NCBI GenBank assembly: GCA_002007465.1
Contig: LNAC01000777.1
Location: forward strand, 410,505 to 474,504
DNA: 64,000 nucleotides
Direction: 5' to 3'
From: Ailurus styani
Taxonomy: Eukaryota; Chordata; Mammalia; Carnivora; Ailuridae
Positions within the stretch are counted from its first letter, which is position 1, and each line of letters begins with the position of its first letter. Positions 11,191-22,340 of this stretch are shown here, in pieces. The notes beneath the pieces are model-generated. The model did no database searches and had not been told where the DNA came from. It saw only the letters and a list, made by a program, of their open reading frames with translations. The position numbers were made by a program, and so were the translations under genes.

Positions 11191-14100
11191 AAACATTTTT
11201 TTCAGAAAGGTGACTATAGTTTTTATGACTTGTTTGAAACATTGATAGTTCTCCAATGTTTGCTTTTCTAGATTTTTTAAAAATTTTAATTCTAGTATAG
11301 TTAATGTAGAGTGTTACATTAGTTTCAGGTGTACAATATTGTGATTCAACAGTTTCATCTATTACTCAGTGCTCATCAAAATAAATGTATGCTTAACTCT
11401 CTTCACCTATTACACATATCCTCTCACCCACTGTCCCTCTGGTAACCATCTGTTTGTTCTCTATAGTTAAAAGTCTGGGTTTTTTTGTTTTGTTTTTTTT
11501 TTTTGGTTTGTCTCTTTTTTCCCTTTGTTGTTTTGTTCTGTTTCTTAAATTCCATGTATGAGTGAAATCATATGGCATTTGCCTTTCTCTGGCTTATTTT
11601 GCTTAGTGTTATACTCTCTAGAATCAGCCATGTTGTTGCAAATGCCAAGGTTTCATTCCCTTTTTTATGACTGAATATTATTCATTACACACATACACCA
11701 CATCTTCTTTATCTATTCATCTATTGATGGAATTGCTTCCATAGATTTTCTATTGCAAATAACGGTGCAATAAACACAGAGGTGCATATATCCCTTCAAA
11801 TTAGTGTTTCATATTCTTTAGTAAATGCCCAATAGTGCAATTGCTGTATCTTAGGGCAGTTCTATTTTTAATTTTTGAGGGACCTCCGTACTGTCTTCCA
11901 CAGTGACTGAACCACTTTGGATTTCAACCAAGAGAGCATGAGGGTTCCTTTTACTCCACATCCTCACCAACATTTGTTTTTTCTTGTGTTTTTTATTTTA
12001 GCCATTCTGACAGGTGTGAGGTGATATCTCATTGCAGTATTGGTTTTTGTTTCCCTGATGATGAGTGATTTTGAAAATTTTTTCCTGTGTCTGTTGGCCA
12101 TCTGTATGTCTTCTTTGGAAAAATGTCTGTTCATGTCTTCTGCCCATTATTTTTTATTGGATTATTTGTTTTTTTGGTATTGAGTTTTGTAAGTTCTTTA
12201 TGTATTTTGGATACTAACCCTTTATTGGATATATTATTTGCAAATATCTTCTCCCATTCAGTAGGTTGCCTTTTATTTTTGTTGATAGTTTCCTTTGCCA
12301 CGCAGAAGCTTTTTATTTTGATGTAGTCTCAATAGTTTATTTTTGCTTTTGTTTCCCTTGCCTCAGGAGACATATCTAGAAAAATATTGCTAAAGCCAAC
12401 ATCAGAAAAATCGCTGTCTGTGCTCTCTTCTAGGATTTTTATGGTTTAAGGTTTTAAGGCCTCAAATTTAGGTTCTTAATCCATTTTATGTTTATTTTTG
12501 TGTCTGGTGTTAAGAAAGCAGTCTGGTCATTCTTTTGCAAGTTAGCGGACCAGTTTTCCCAACACCTTTTGTTTTTCTTTTTCCCATTGTATGTTCCTGC
12601 TTCCTTTATCAAAGATTAATTGATCATACAATTGTGAGTTTATCTTTGTTTTTTTTTTTTCTGTTTCATTGATCTGTGTGTCTATTTTTGTGCCAGTACC
12701 ATACTGTTTTGATTACTACAGCCTTGTAATATAACTTGAAATCTGGAATTGTGATGCCCTCAATTGTGTTTTTCTTTTTCAAGATTATTTTGATTCTTCA
12801 GGGTCTTTTGTGGTTCCATACAAATTTTAAGATTGTTTGTTCTAGCTCTGTGAAAAATCCTGCCGGTGATTTCACAGGGATTGCATTAAATCTGTAGATT
12901 GATATACCATCAAGTATATTTTTAATTTCATTTTTTATGTTCTCCTTTGATTGGTTCTTTTTTATCTTTTTGTTGATGGTCTCACTGATATCCTCCACTT
13001 TGGTCATTACTTTAAATTTTCTGTCAGACATATTACTTATATCCATTTCACTTAGGTCTCTTGCTGTAGTTTTGTCCTGTTTTTTTTTTTTTTTTTCCTT
13101 TGGGACATATCCCTCTGTCTCCTCTGTGTTAGGAAAGTCAGCTAAGTCTCTGCTTGTGAAAGTAATAACCTTAAAAAAAAGAGAGAAAGTTATAGCCTTA
13201 TGAAAAAGAGGTCCTATAGTGCCATGTAGTATTCCATGTTCACAGAACCTGGTGCATCTGTGGTGTCTCCTATGCGTGTTGCATGTCCTGCTGTTGTGTT
13301 CTGACTGTTTTTTCTTTTAGTCCAGTCATCTGCAGAGACTTCCTTTGTCTCTTGTGGGCAGCGTTTTTTCTGGTCAGGGTGGAGTATGCAGTTTTAACAG
13401 GAGGTGCTCTAGTCTGCTTGTGAAATGAGATCTGCCACCACTGCTATCAGGATTGGGAGTACCTGGGTGGGCTATGCAATTTGAGCAAGATTTTCACCAG
13501 TCTTTTGGGGGGAGGGATACACAGCATATGGTCTGAGCCAACTGTGACTGGGAAGGGTGGATTCACTGAACTTGGGGTGGGGGCAGGGTGTAGTAAGAAG
13601 TTAGATAGCAAGTTCCAGTGCTGTGCTGTTTTCCCCAGGTGGTCTTGTGTTTATGCTGAGTAGTGGAGAGGGAGAAGGTGCCTGCCAGCTCCTTTTTTCC
13701 TGGAAAAGTCCTTCAGTGAATCCTGCCCTTCCAGGATGCACTCTGAAATGCATAAGTAATTCTTCCTCCTGTGTGCCCCAGGTATTTTTCAACCTGCTGT
13801 TTCTATGCTGAATCTCTATAGTGTTTTGGTGGTTCTGTCTCTTTAAGGGTGGGGACTCATCTTCCTAACACCCTTTGGGGTCTCTTAGAGCCCAACAGTC
13901 TGAGTTTTAAAATCCAGTCTCTAAGTCTGGATGGTTGTAAGAACTCAGGAAATTTGTCCCCCTATTTTTCAAAGCCAAATGTTTTGGGGATTTGTCTTTC
14001 CTGTGCAGGCTCCCTGGTGTGGTAATCTGTTTCTCACTCTTCTGTTTGAGGCTCCCTTCCATCCACAGATAGCCATGGCCCATTTTTCCCCCTGCCCAGT

Positions 14101-14264
14101 GCCTTTCCTACTCTCTTTGATGTGGCCTCTTCGCTACTTTTAGTTGTGGAATTTGTTTTGCCAGTCATTTGGGTGTTTTCTGGGTTATTTACACTGATGT
14201 TTTATCTAGTTCTATCTTTAGGACAAGGTGAACTTAGGATCCTCTTACTTTTGGCCTTCGTGGC
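11191..14264 (-). mobile_element. L1 with large internal deletion joining ORF1 to the ORF2 3' end
   Basis: Inverted copy with 3' terminus (TTAATTCTAGTATAGTTAAT at about 11285), 3' UTR and ORF2 C-terminal region to about 12900, then ORF1 N-terminal sequence ([14 protein letters not shown], minus frame 12798-13046) and 5' UTR to the 5' end at 14264. Within that single frame the ORF1-like part runs straight into ORF2-like [19 protein letters not shown], so most of ORF2 is missing. TSD CAAAAGTTT at 11182-11190 and 14265-14273, consistent with insertion into the older L1. About 85 bases between the left TSD and the recognised L1 3' end are not L1 that I recognise. Confidence 0.8.
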
Positions 14265-15153
14265 CAAAAGTTTTTAATTTTGATGAAGTCCAATTTATTT
14301 GTTTTTACTTTTGTCCCTTGTGCTTTTGGTGTTGTATCTAAGAATGTTTTGCCTTATCAAAGGTCACAAAGATTTATCCTGTTTTCTTCTTGATAGTTTT
14401 AGCTGTTACATTTAGTCCTATAATCCACAAGCAAGATTTTGTTGTTGTTGTTGTTGTTGTTTTGCATAATGTAAGGAAGGGGTCTAACTTGATTCTTTTG
14501 TATGTGGATGTCAGTTGTTCCACATATAAGATTCCACATAAGACTACTTTCCCCCATTGAATTGTCTATGCCCATTTGCAAAAATCAACTGGTCATAAAT
14601 TCTATTTATTTTTGGACTCTATTACAGTGATCTGTATGTCCAGCTTTATGTTAATACCACACTGTCTTGCTCCTAAAACTTTGTTAAATTCTTGAACCTG
14701 GAAAGTGTGTATCCTCCAACCATGTTCTGCTTTCCCAAGAATCTTTGGCTATGCTGGCCCTTGCATTTCCTTATGAATTTTAAGACAGCTTGTTAATTTC
14801 TGAATAAAAGCCAGCTGGAACTTTGATAGATTGTGTTGAATCTACAGATTAATTGGGAGAGTGTTGCCCTCTTAATATTAACTCCTCCATTCCATGAACA
14901 TGGGTTATCTTTTTTGTGTATTTAGGTTTTAAAAAATTTCTTTAATGATGTTTTATATTCAGTTTACAAGACTTGAAATTATTTTGTTCCATTTATTTCT
15001 ACATATTTTATTATTTTTGATGCTTTTGTGAATAGGATGGTTTTCTGATTTCATTTTTAGGTTGCTTATGGCTAGTGCTTAGAAATACAAATTATTTTTG
15101 GGTGTTGATGTTGTATCCTGCAACTTTGTTGAACTTGTTTACTAGCTCTAAAA

Positions 15154-15154
<1 letters not shown>

Positions 15155-15187
<33 letters not shown>
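15155..15187. repeat. (GT)n microsatellite
   Basis: About 16 perfect TG units within L1 ORF2 sequence. Confidence 0.97.
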
Positions 15188-15189
<2 letters not shown>

Positions 15190-16135
15190 CTATATACAAC
15201 ATCATGTCAAATGCAAATATAGGTAGATTTCTTTTTTGTCTTTTTTTAGTCTGCATTGTTATCCTTTTTGTTTCTTGCTAATTATTCTGGCTAGAACTCC
15301 AGTACAATGTTGAGTAGAAATAGTGATATCAGATATCCTTGTCTTGTTCCTAATCATAGGGGGAAAGTATTCATTCTTTTACCATTAACTGTGATGTTAT
15401 CTGTAGGTTTTTCATAAATTCATTTATCTAGGAGAAAAGATTTACTTTTCCCATGCTTTTAATGGGAGAAGGTATTCAGTTTTGTCAAATACTTTCCCTA
15501 AATCTATTGAGATGATCATATAACTTTTGTCCTTTTTGTTTTGATATGGTTTATTACATCAGTTGATTTTCAGTTAAGCCAACCTTGCATTCCTGGAGAA
15601 AATACCACTTGGTTCTAGTGTATAATTCTTTTTATATGTTGCTGGATTCAAGTTGTTTATTTTGTTGAAGATTGTTTCATTTATGTTCATAAGGCACATT
15701 GAACTACAGATTTCTTGTGTTGTCTTTGGTTTTGATGTCAGGCTCATACTGGGCTCATATATTGAGTTGGAAAGTGTTCTTTCCTCTTCCATTCTTTTTG
15801 GAAGAGATTGTGATGAATTTGTATTAATTATTGTTTAAGTGCTTGGTAAAATTTATCAGTGATACCACCTTATATGTAAGAAGTTTTTTAATTACTAATT
15901 ATCTCTTTGTTATAATTCTATTAAGAATTTCTGTTTCTTCTTATGTTAGTTTTGGTAGTTTGTGTCTTTCTAGGAATTTGCTCATTTCATCTAGGTCATC
16001 TAATTTGTTGCTTTTATAATTCCTTATAGTATTTCCTTATAAGAAATAAAATGATAGTAATACCTACTATTGTATTCCTAATTTTAGCAATTGAGTCTTC
16101 TTTCTTTTTTTCTTGGTTATTCTAGATAAAGTTTT

Positions 16136-16338
16136 TTTTTTTAAAGATTTTATTTATTAGACACAGAGAGATCACAAGTAGGCAGAGAGGCAGGCAGAGA
16201 GGCAAGCAAAGAGAGAGAGGAGGAAGCAGGCTCTGCGCCGAGCAGAGAGCCCGATGCAGGGCTTGATCCCAGGAGCCCTGAGATCATGACCTGAACCAAA
16301 GGCAGAGGCTTTAACCCACCGAGCCACCCAGGCACCCC
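16136..16338 (-). mobile_element. Can-SINE, young mustelid-like subtype
   Basis: Inverted copy with ATCACAAGTAGGCAGAGAGG. Perfect 15-bp TSD TCTAGATAAAGTTTT at 16121-16135 and 16339-16353. Confidence 0.95.
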
Positions 16339-16749
16339 TCTAGATAAAGTTTTATCAATTTCTTAATCTTGTAAAGAAAAAACTTTTGTCTTATTGGCTT
16401 TGCTTACTGTTTTTCTATTTTTTCCACTAATTTGTACTTTCAACTTTATTATTTCTTCCTTCCTTATGTTTTCCTTTTCCTTTTCTTTTTGTAGTTTCTT
16501 AAGATGGAAGGTTAGATTATTGATTTGATAATATAAAAAAATAGGTATTTCCATCTATAAATTTACCACTGAGCACTGATTTTAAGGCATCCCACTAGTT
16601 TTGGTATGTTTTATTTTTGTGTTAATTTACCTCAAAGTATTTTCTAATTTTCTTTGTGATTTTTTTCTTTGACAGATTGATATTTAGGAATGTGTTTTTT
16701 TTTAACTTCCAAATATTTGTGAATCCCCTAAACTTCCTTCTGTTATTTA

Positions 16750-16955
16750 AAAGTTTATTTATTTATTTAAAGGATTTTATTTATTTATTTTATATAGGGA
16801 GAGTGAGTGAGTGAGGGGAGGGGCACAGGGAGAGAGAGAATCCCAAACAGACTCCATGTTGAGCATAAAGCTTGTTCCCAGAACACTGAGATCATGACCT
16901 GAGCTGAAACCAAGAGTTAGACACTTAACTGACTGAGCCACCCACGTGTAGCTAA
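16750..16955 (-). mobile_element. Can-SINE, older subtype
   Basis: Inverted copy with ACCAAGAGTTAGACACTTAA and head complement GAGCCACCCACGTG. The tail complement includes duplicated ATTT runs. TSD not clear. Confidence 0.85.
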
Positions 16956-16964
16956 AATTTATTT

Positions 16965-17050
16965 ATTTATTTTTAAATGTAAATATAATGAACACAGTGT
17001 TATAGTAGTTTCAGGCATACAATATAATGACTCAACAATTTTCTACAGTA
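16965..17050 (-). mobile_element. L1 3'-end fragment
   Basis: ACACAGTGTTATAGTAGTTT and AATATAATGACTCAACAATT match the inverted L1 3' terminus; truncated after about 85 bases and abutting the next L1. Confidence 0.65.
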
Positions 17051-17652
17051 CTGTTCTCCTTTTTTAAAATTTTTAATTTTTTTATTAACATATATTTGTT
17101 TCAGGGGTATAGATCTGTGATTCATCAGTCCTACACAATTCACAGCACTCACCATAGCACATACTCTCCCCAATGTCCATCACCCAGCCACTGCATCCCT
17201 CCCATTCCTGTCCCCTCCAACAACCCTCAGTTTGTTTCCTGAGATTAAGAGTCTCTTATGGTTTGTCTTCCTCTCTGGTTTCATCTTGTTTCCTTTTTCC
17301 CTCCCTTCCCCTATTATCTTCTGTCTTTTTACTCAAATTCCTCATATCAGTGAGATCATATAATTGTCTTTCTTTGATTGACTTATATTGCTTAGCATAA
17401 TAGCCTCTAGTTGCATCCATGTTGTTGCAAATGGCAAGATTTCTTTCTTTCTTTCTTTTTGATGGCTGCATAGATATAATCTTTATCCATTCATCTATTG
17501 ATGGACATCTGGGCTATTTCCATAGTTTGGGTATTGTGGACATTGTGCTATAAACATTGGGGTGCACGTGACTCTTCAGATCACTACATTTGTATCTTTA
17601 TGGTAAATTCCTAGTAGTGCAATTTGCTGGGTTGTAGGGTAGTTCTGTTTTC

Positions 17653-17855
17653 TTTTTTTTTTTTTAAAGATTTTATTTATTTATTTCACAGAGGGAGAGA
17701 GATCACAAGGAGGCAGAGAGGCAGGCAGAGAGAGAGGGGCGGAAGCAGGCTCCCCGCCGAGCAGGGAGCCCGATGCGGGCCTCGATCCCAGGACCCTGGG
17801 ATCATGACCTGAGCCGAAAGCAGAGGCTTTAACCCACTGAGCCACCCAGGCGCCC
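17653..17855 (-). mobile_element. Can-SINE, young mustelid-like subtype
   Basis: Inverted copy with little divergence (head complement CCACCCAGGCGCCC). Perfect 15-bp TSD GGTAGTTCTGTTTTC at 17638-17652 and 17856-17870. Confidence 0.96.
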
Positions 17856-18925
17856 GGTAGTTCTGTTTTCAACTTTTTAAGGAATATCCATATTGTTTTC
17901 CAGAGTGGCTGCATCAGCTTGCATTGGATACCTTTTATTTCTTTCTGTGGTCTGATTGCTGAGGCTAGGACTCCTAATACTATGTTGAATAGCAGTGGTG
18001 ATAGTGGGCATCCCTGCCGTGTTCCTTTCCTTAGGGAAAAAGCTCTCAGTTTTTCCCCATTGAGGGTGATTGTTCGCTGCAGATTTTTCATAGATGGCTT
18101 TTGTAATACTGAGGTATGTACCCTCTATCCCTACACTGTAAAGAGTTTTAATCAAGAAAGTTTGCTGTACTTTGTCAAATGCTTTTTCAGCATCTATTGA
18201 GAGTATCGTATGGTTCTTGTCTCTTCTTTTGTTAGTGTGATCTATCATGTTGATTGATTTGTGGATGTTGAACCAAACTTGCAACCCAGGAATAAATCCC
18301 ACTTGCTTGTGGTGAATGATCCTTTTAATGTACTGTTAGATCTTATTAGCTAATATTTTGGTGAGAATTTTTGCATTCATGTTCATCAGGGATATTGGTC
18401 TGTAATTCTCCTCTTTGGTGGGGTATTTGTCTGGTTTTGGGATCAAGGTAATGCTGGCTTCATAAAATAAATTTGGAAATTTTCTTTCCATTTCTATTTT
18501 TTTTGAAACCCCATCAAAAGAATAGGTATTAATTCTTCTTTAAATGTTTGGTAGAATCCCCCCACGAAGCCTTCTGGGTATGGACTCTTGTTTGTTGGGA
18601 GATTTTTGATAACTTCTTCAATTTCCTTGCTGGTTGTTTGGGTCTGTTCACATTTTCTATTTCTTCCTGTTTCATTTTTGGTGTTTATACTTTCTAGGAA
18701 TGCATCCATTTCTCCGATTGCCTAATTTATTGGCATATATTTGCTCATGATATGTTCTTATAATTGTTTGTATTTCTTTGGTGTTGGTTGTGATTGCTCC
18801 TCTTTCAGTCATGATTTTATTTCTTTGATCATTTCTCTTTTCTTTTTGTTAAGTCTGGCCAGGGGTTTATCAATCTTATTAATTTTTCAATGAACCGGCT
18901 ATTAGTTTCTTTAATCCGTTCTACT

Positions 18926-18933
<8 letters not shown>

Positions 18934-18965
<32 letters not shown>

Positions 18966-19155
18966 NTTTTATTTATTTATTTGACACAGAGAGAGAGAGA
19001 TTACAAGTAGGCAGAGAGGCAGGCAGAGACAGGGAGAGGAGGAAGCAGGCTCCCTGCCGAGCAGAGAGCCCGATGCGGGCCTCGATCCCAGGACGCTGAG
19101 ATCATGACCTGAGCCGAAAGCAGAGGCTTTAACCCACTGAGCCACCCAGGCGCCC
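18934..19155 (-). mobile_element. Can-SINE, young, with T-run of about 30 and one N
   Basis: Inverted copy. The tail complement is a long T run containing a single N at 18966, consistent with a base-calling failure in a homopolymer. 14-bp TSD TCTACTGTTCTTTT at 18920-18933 and 19156-19169. Confidence 0.95.
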
Positions 19156-20009
19156 TCTACTGTTCTTTTGATTTCTATTTCATTGATCTCTGCTCCAGTC
19201 TTTATTAATTCTCTTCTTCTGCTGGGTTTAGGCTTTATTTGCTGTTCTTTCTCTAGCTCCTTTAGGTGTAAGATTAGATTGTATATTTGAGATTTGTTTC
19301 TTGAGAAAGTTTTGTATTGCTATATAGTTTCCTCTTAGGACCACATTTGCTGCATCCCAAATATTTTGAATAGTTGTGTTTTCATTTCATTTGTTTCCAT
19401 GAATTTTTTAAAATTTTCTTTAATTTTCTGGTTTACACATTCATTTTTTCATAGGATGCTCTTTAGCTTCCACGTATTTGAATTCTTTCCAAATTTCCTG
19501 TCATGACTGAGTTCCAGTTTCAAAGCATTGTGGTCTGAAAATATGCAGAGAATGATTCCAGTCCTTTGATACTGGTTGAGGCCAGATTTGTGAGCCAGTA
19601 TGTGATTTATTCTGGAGAATGTTCCGTGTGTACTCGAGAAGAATGTGTATTCATTGCTTTAGGATGGAATGGTCTGAATATATTTGTGAAGTCTATCTGA
19701 TCTAGTGTTTCCTTCAAAGCCCTTGTTTTCTTGTTGCTCTTCTGCTTAGATAATCTGTCCATGGCAGTAAGTGTGATGTTAATGCCCTTATTATTATTCT
19801 TATTATCAATGTATTTCTTTTAATTTTGTTATTAATTTATTTATATATTTGGCTGCTCCCATATTAGGAGCATAAATCCTTAAAAATTTTAAATCTTCTT
19901 ATTGAATAGTCCCCTTTTTAATGATATAGTGTACTTCCTCATCTCTTTTTACAGTCTTTTGTTTAATATCTAGTTTGTTTGATGTAAGGATAGCCACCCC
20001 AGCTTTCTT

Positions 20010-20195
20010 CTTTTCTTTTTAAGATTTTATTTATTTATTTGACAGAGAGAGAGATAGAGATCACAAGTAATCAGAGGCAGGCAGAGAGAGGAGGAAGCAG
20101 GCTCCCTGCTGAGCAGGGGGGCCTTGATCCCAGGACCCTGAGATCATGACCTGAGCCGAAGGCAGAGGCTTTAAGCCACTGACCCACCCAGGCAT
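20010..20195 (-). mobile_element. Can-SINE
   Basis: Inverted copy with a small body deletion (GAGCAGGGGGGCCTTGATCC). 13-bp TSD CCCCAGCTTTCTT at 19997-20009 and 20196-20208. Confidence 0.93.
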
Positions 20196-20291
20196 CCCCA
20201 GCTTTCTTTTGATGTCCATTAGCATGGTAAATGGTTTTCCATCCCCTCACTTTAAATCTGGAAGTGTTTTGTGTCTAAAATGAGCCTCTTG

Positions 20292-20475
20292 GGATGCCTG
20301 AGTAGCTCAGTCAGGTAAGCGTCTGCTTTCGGCTCAGGTCACGATCCTAGGATCCTGGGATCAAGGCCTGCCCAAGCAGGCAGATCTGTTTCTCTGTTTG
20401 TGTGCTCTCTCTCTCTCTCTCTCTCTTTTGCTCTCAGTGTCTCTCTGGCAAATAAATAAAATCTTTAAAAAAAAA
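20292..20475 (+). mobile_element. Can-SINE (plus orientation)
   Basis: Head GGATGCCTGAGTAGCTCAGT and tail AAATAAATAAAATCTTT with A9. Contains a CT microsatellite (about 20408-20427). Short TSD CTCTTG on both sides. Confidence 0.92.
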
Positions 20476-22120
20476 TCTCTTGCAGACAATGTATCAATGG
20501 GTCTTGCTTTTTTTTAATCCAATCTGATACCTGTATCTTTTGATTGGGGCATTTAGCACATTTACATTCAGAGTAACTATTGAAAAGTATGAATTTAGTG
20601 CCATTGTATTACCTGTAAAGTCATTGTTTCTGTATATTGTCTCTTCTTTTCTGGTCTATGTTACATTTGGACTTTCTCTTTGCTTAAAGTTCCCCTTTTA
20701 ATATTTCCTGGAGGGTTGGTTTTTTTTTTTTATTATAAATTCTTTTAGTTTTTGTTTGTCCTAGAAGCTATTTTTTCTCTCCTTCTATTTTGAATGACAC
20801 CCTAAGTGGATAAAGTATTCTTGGATACGTATTTTTCTCATTAACACCCTAAATATATCATGCCAGTACTTTCTGGCCTGCTAGGTCTCTATAGTATGTC
20901 TTCTGCCAGTCTAATGTTTCTTCCCTTGTAGGATATGGACCTCTTGTCCTGAGGTGCTTTCAGGATTTTGTCTTTTTCTCTGAGATTTGCAAGTTTCACT
21001 ATTATATGTCAGTGTGTTGACCTATTTTTATTGATTTTGAAGGGCGTTTTCTGTGCATCCTGGACTTGGATGCCTGTTTCCTTCCTTAGGTTAAGGAAGT
21101 TCTTCACTATAATTTGCTCCAATATATCTTCTCTACCCCCCACATACGCCCCCCCCACCTTTCCTCTTCTTCTGGGATCCCAGTTATTCTAATATTGTTT
21201 TGCTTATGGTATCACTTATCTTTTGAATTCTCACCTTGTGATCCAGTAGTTGCTTATCTCTTTTTCTCAGCTTCTTTATTTCCATCATTTTGTCTTCTAT
21301 ATCACTAGGTCTCTCTTCTACCTCATATATCCTAGCAGTTAGAGCCTCCAATTTTGATTACATCTCATTAAAACCTGTTTTGATTTTGACTTGATTAGCT
21401 TTTAGTTATTTTATTTCTCCAGACTTGGATTATCTAGTGTCTTCTATGCTTTTTTCAAGCCCAATTACTATCTTTATAATTGTTGTTCTGAATTCTAGTT
21501 CTGACATCTTACTTATATCTATACTGATTAGGTCTCTGGCAATCAATATTGCCTCTTGTCTTTTTTTTCTTTTAGGTGAGTTTTTCTGTCTTGTCACTCT
21601 GTCCAGAGAAGAATAGATGAACAAGAGAATAACATACTAGAGTGACAACAACAATACTAGAGAAATATACACTAAAGAAATTAGAAGTGACTCAAAACAG
21701 AAAAAATTTTTTTTAAAGGGATAAAATAATCAGACAGGTGAACAGAATAGAACAATACATTGGCTCCTGTGTTTATTTTGATCTGTTTGTTAGAAAACTG
21801 AGGAAGGAAAAACTTGTATATTTAGTAAAATAAAATTAAACACAATGAAAGGATTGAATATAACTGTAAAAATGAAAATTAAAAGCCAAAAAAAGAGAGA
21901 TAAAAGAAAAAATACATAAACAGAAAGGTGAACAGAACAGAGCAATAGACTATATCCCAAGTGTATTTTGATTGATTTGTTAGAAGAAACTACATCTTAA
22001 AACTGTAATGATAGAAAAACTTATATATACAAAAATAGAGTTAAATACATTGAAAGGATAAAATGTAATTGTAATGATGAAAATTAAAAAAGACTTTCCA
22101 AAACAAAAAATTAGAAATAG

Positions 22121-22340
22121 AAGGAGAAGAAGAAGAAGAAGAAGAAGAAGAAGAAGAAGAAGAAGAAAGAAGAAAGAAGAAAGAAGAAAGAAGAAGAAGA
22201 AGAAGAAGAAGAAGAAGAAGAAGAAGAAGAAGAAAGAAGAAAGAAGAAAGAAGAAAGAAAGAAGAAGAAGAAGAAGAAGAAGAAGAAGAAGAAGAAGAAG
22301 AAGAAGAAGAAGAAGAAGAAGAAGAAAAGGGGAAAAGAGA
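22121..22340. repeat. (GAA)n expansion with GAAA interruptions
   Basis: About 220 bases of GAA on the plus strand (TTC on the other), interrupted by two blocks of GAAAGAA. It lies in the 5' UTR of the inverted L1, adjacent to A-rich sequence. The Lys/Arg and Phe/Ser open frames across it are translation artefacts. Confidence 0.97.

Larger units (their letters stand above)
14265..16740 (-). mobile_element. Ancient L1 (L1M-type), right part of the split copy
   Basis: ORF2 sequence resumes with TTTTTAATTTTGATGAAGTC and continues through thumb and RT sequence to about 16740. It is interrupted by a TTG tract (14441-14461), a GT microsatellite (15155-15187) and the SINE at 16136-16338. The minus frame at 16363-16554 is the last recognisable piece. 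Multiple stops. Confidence 0.75.
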
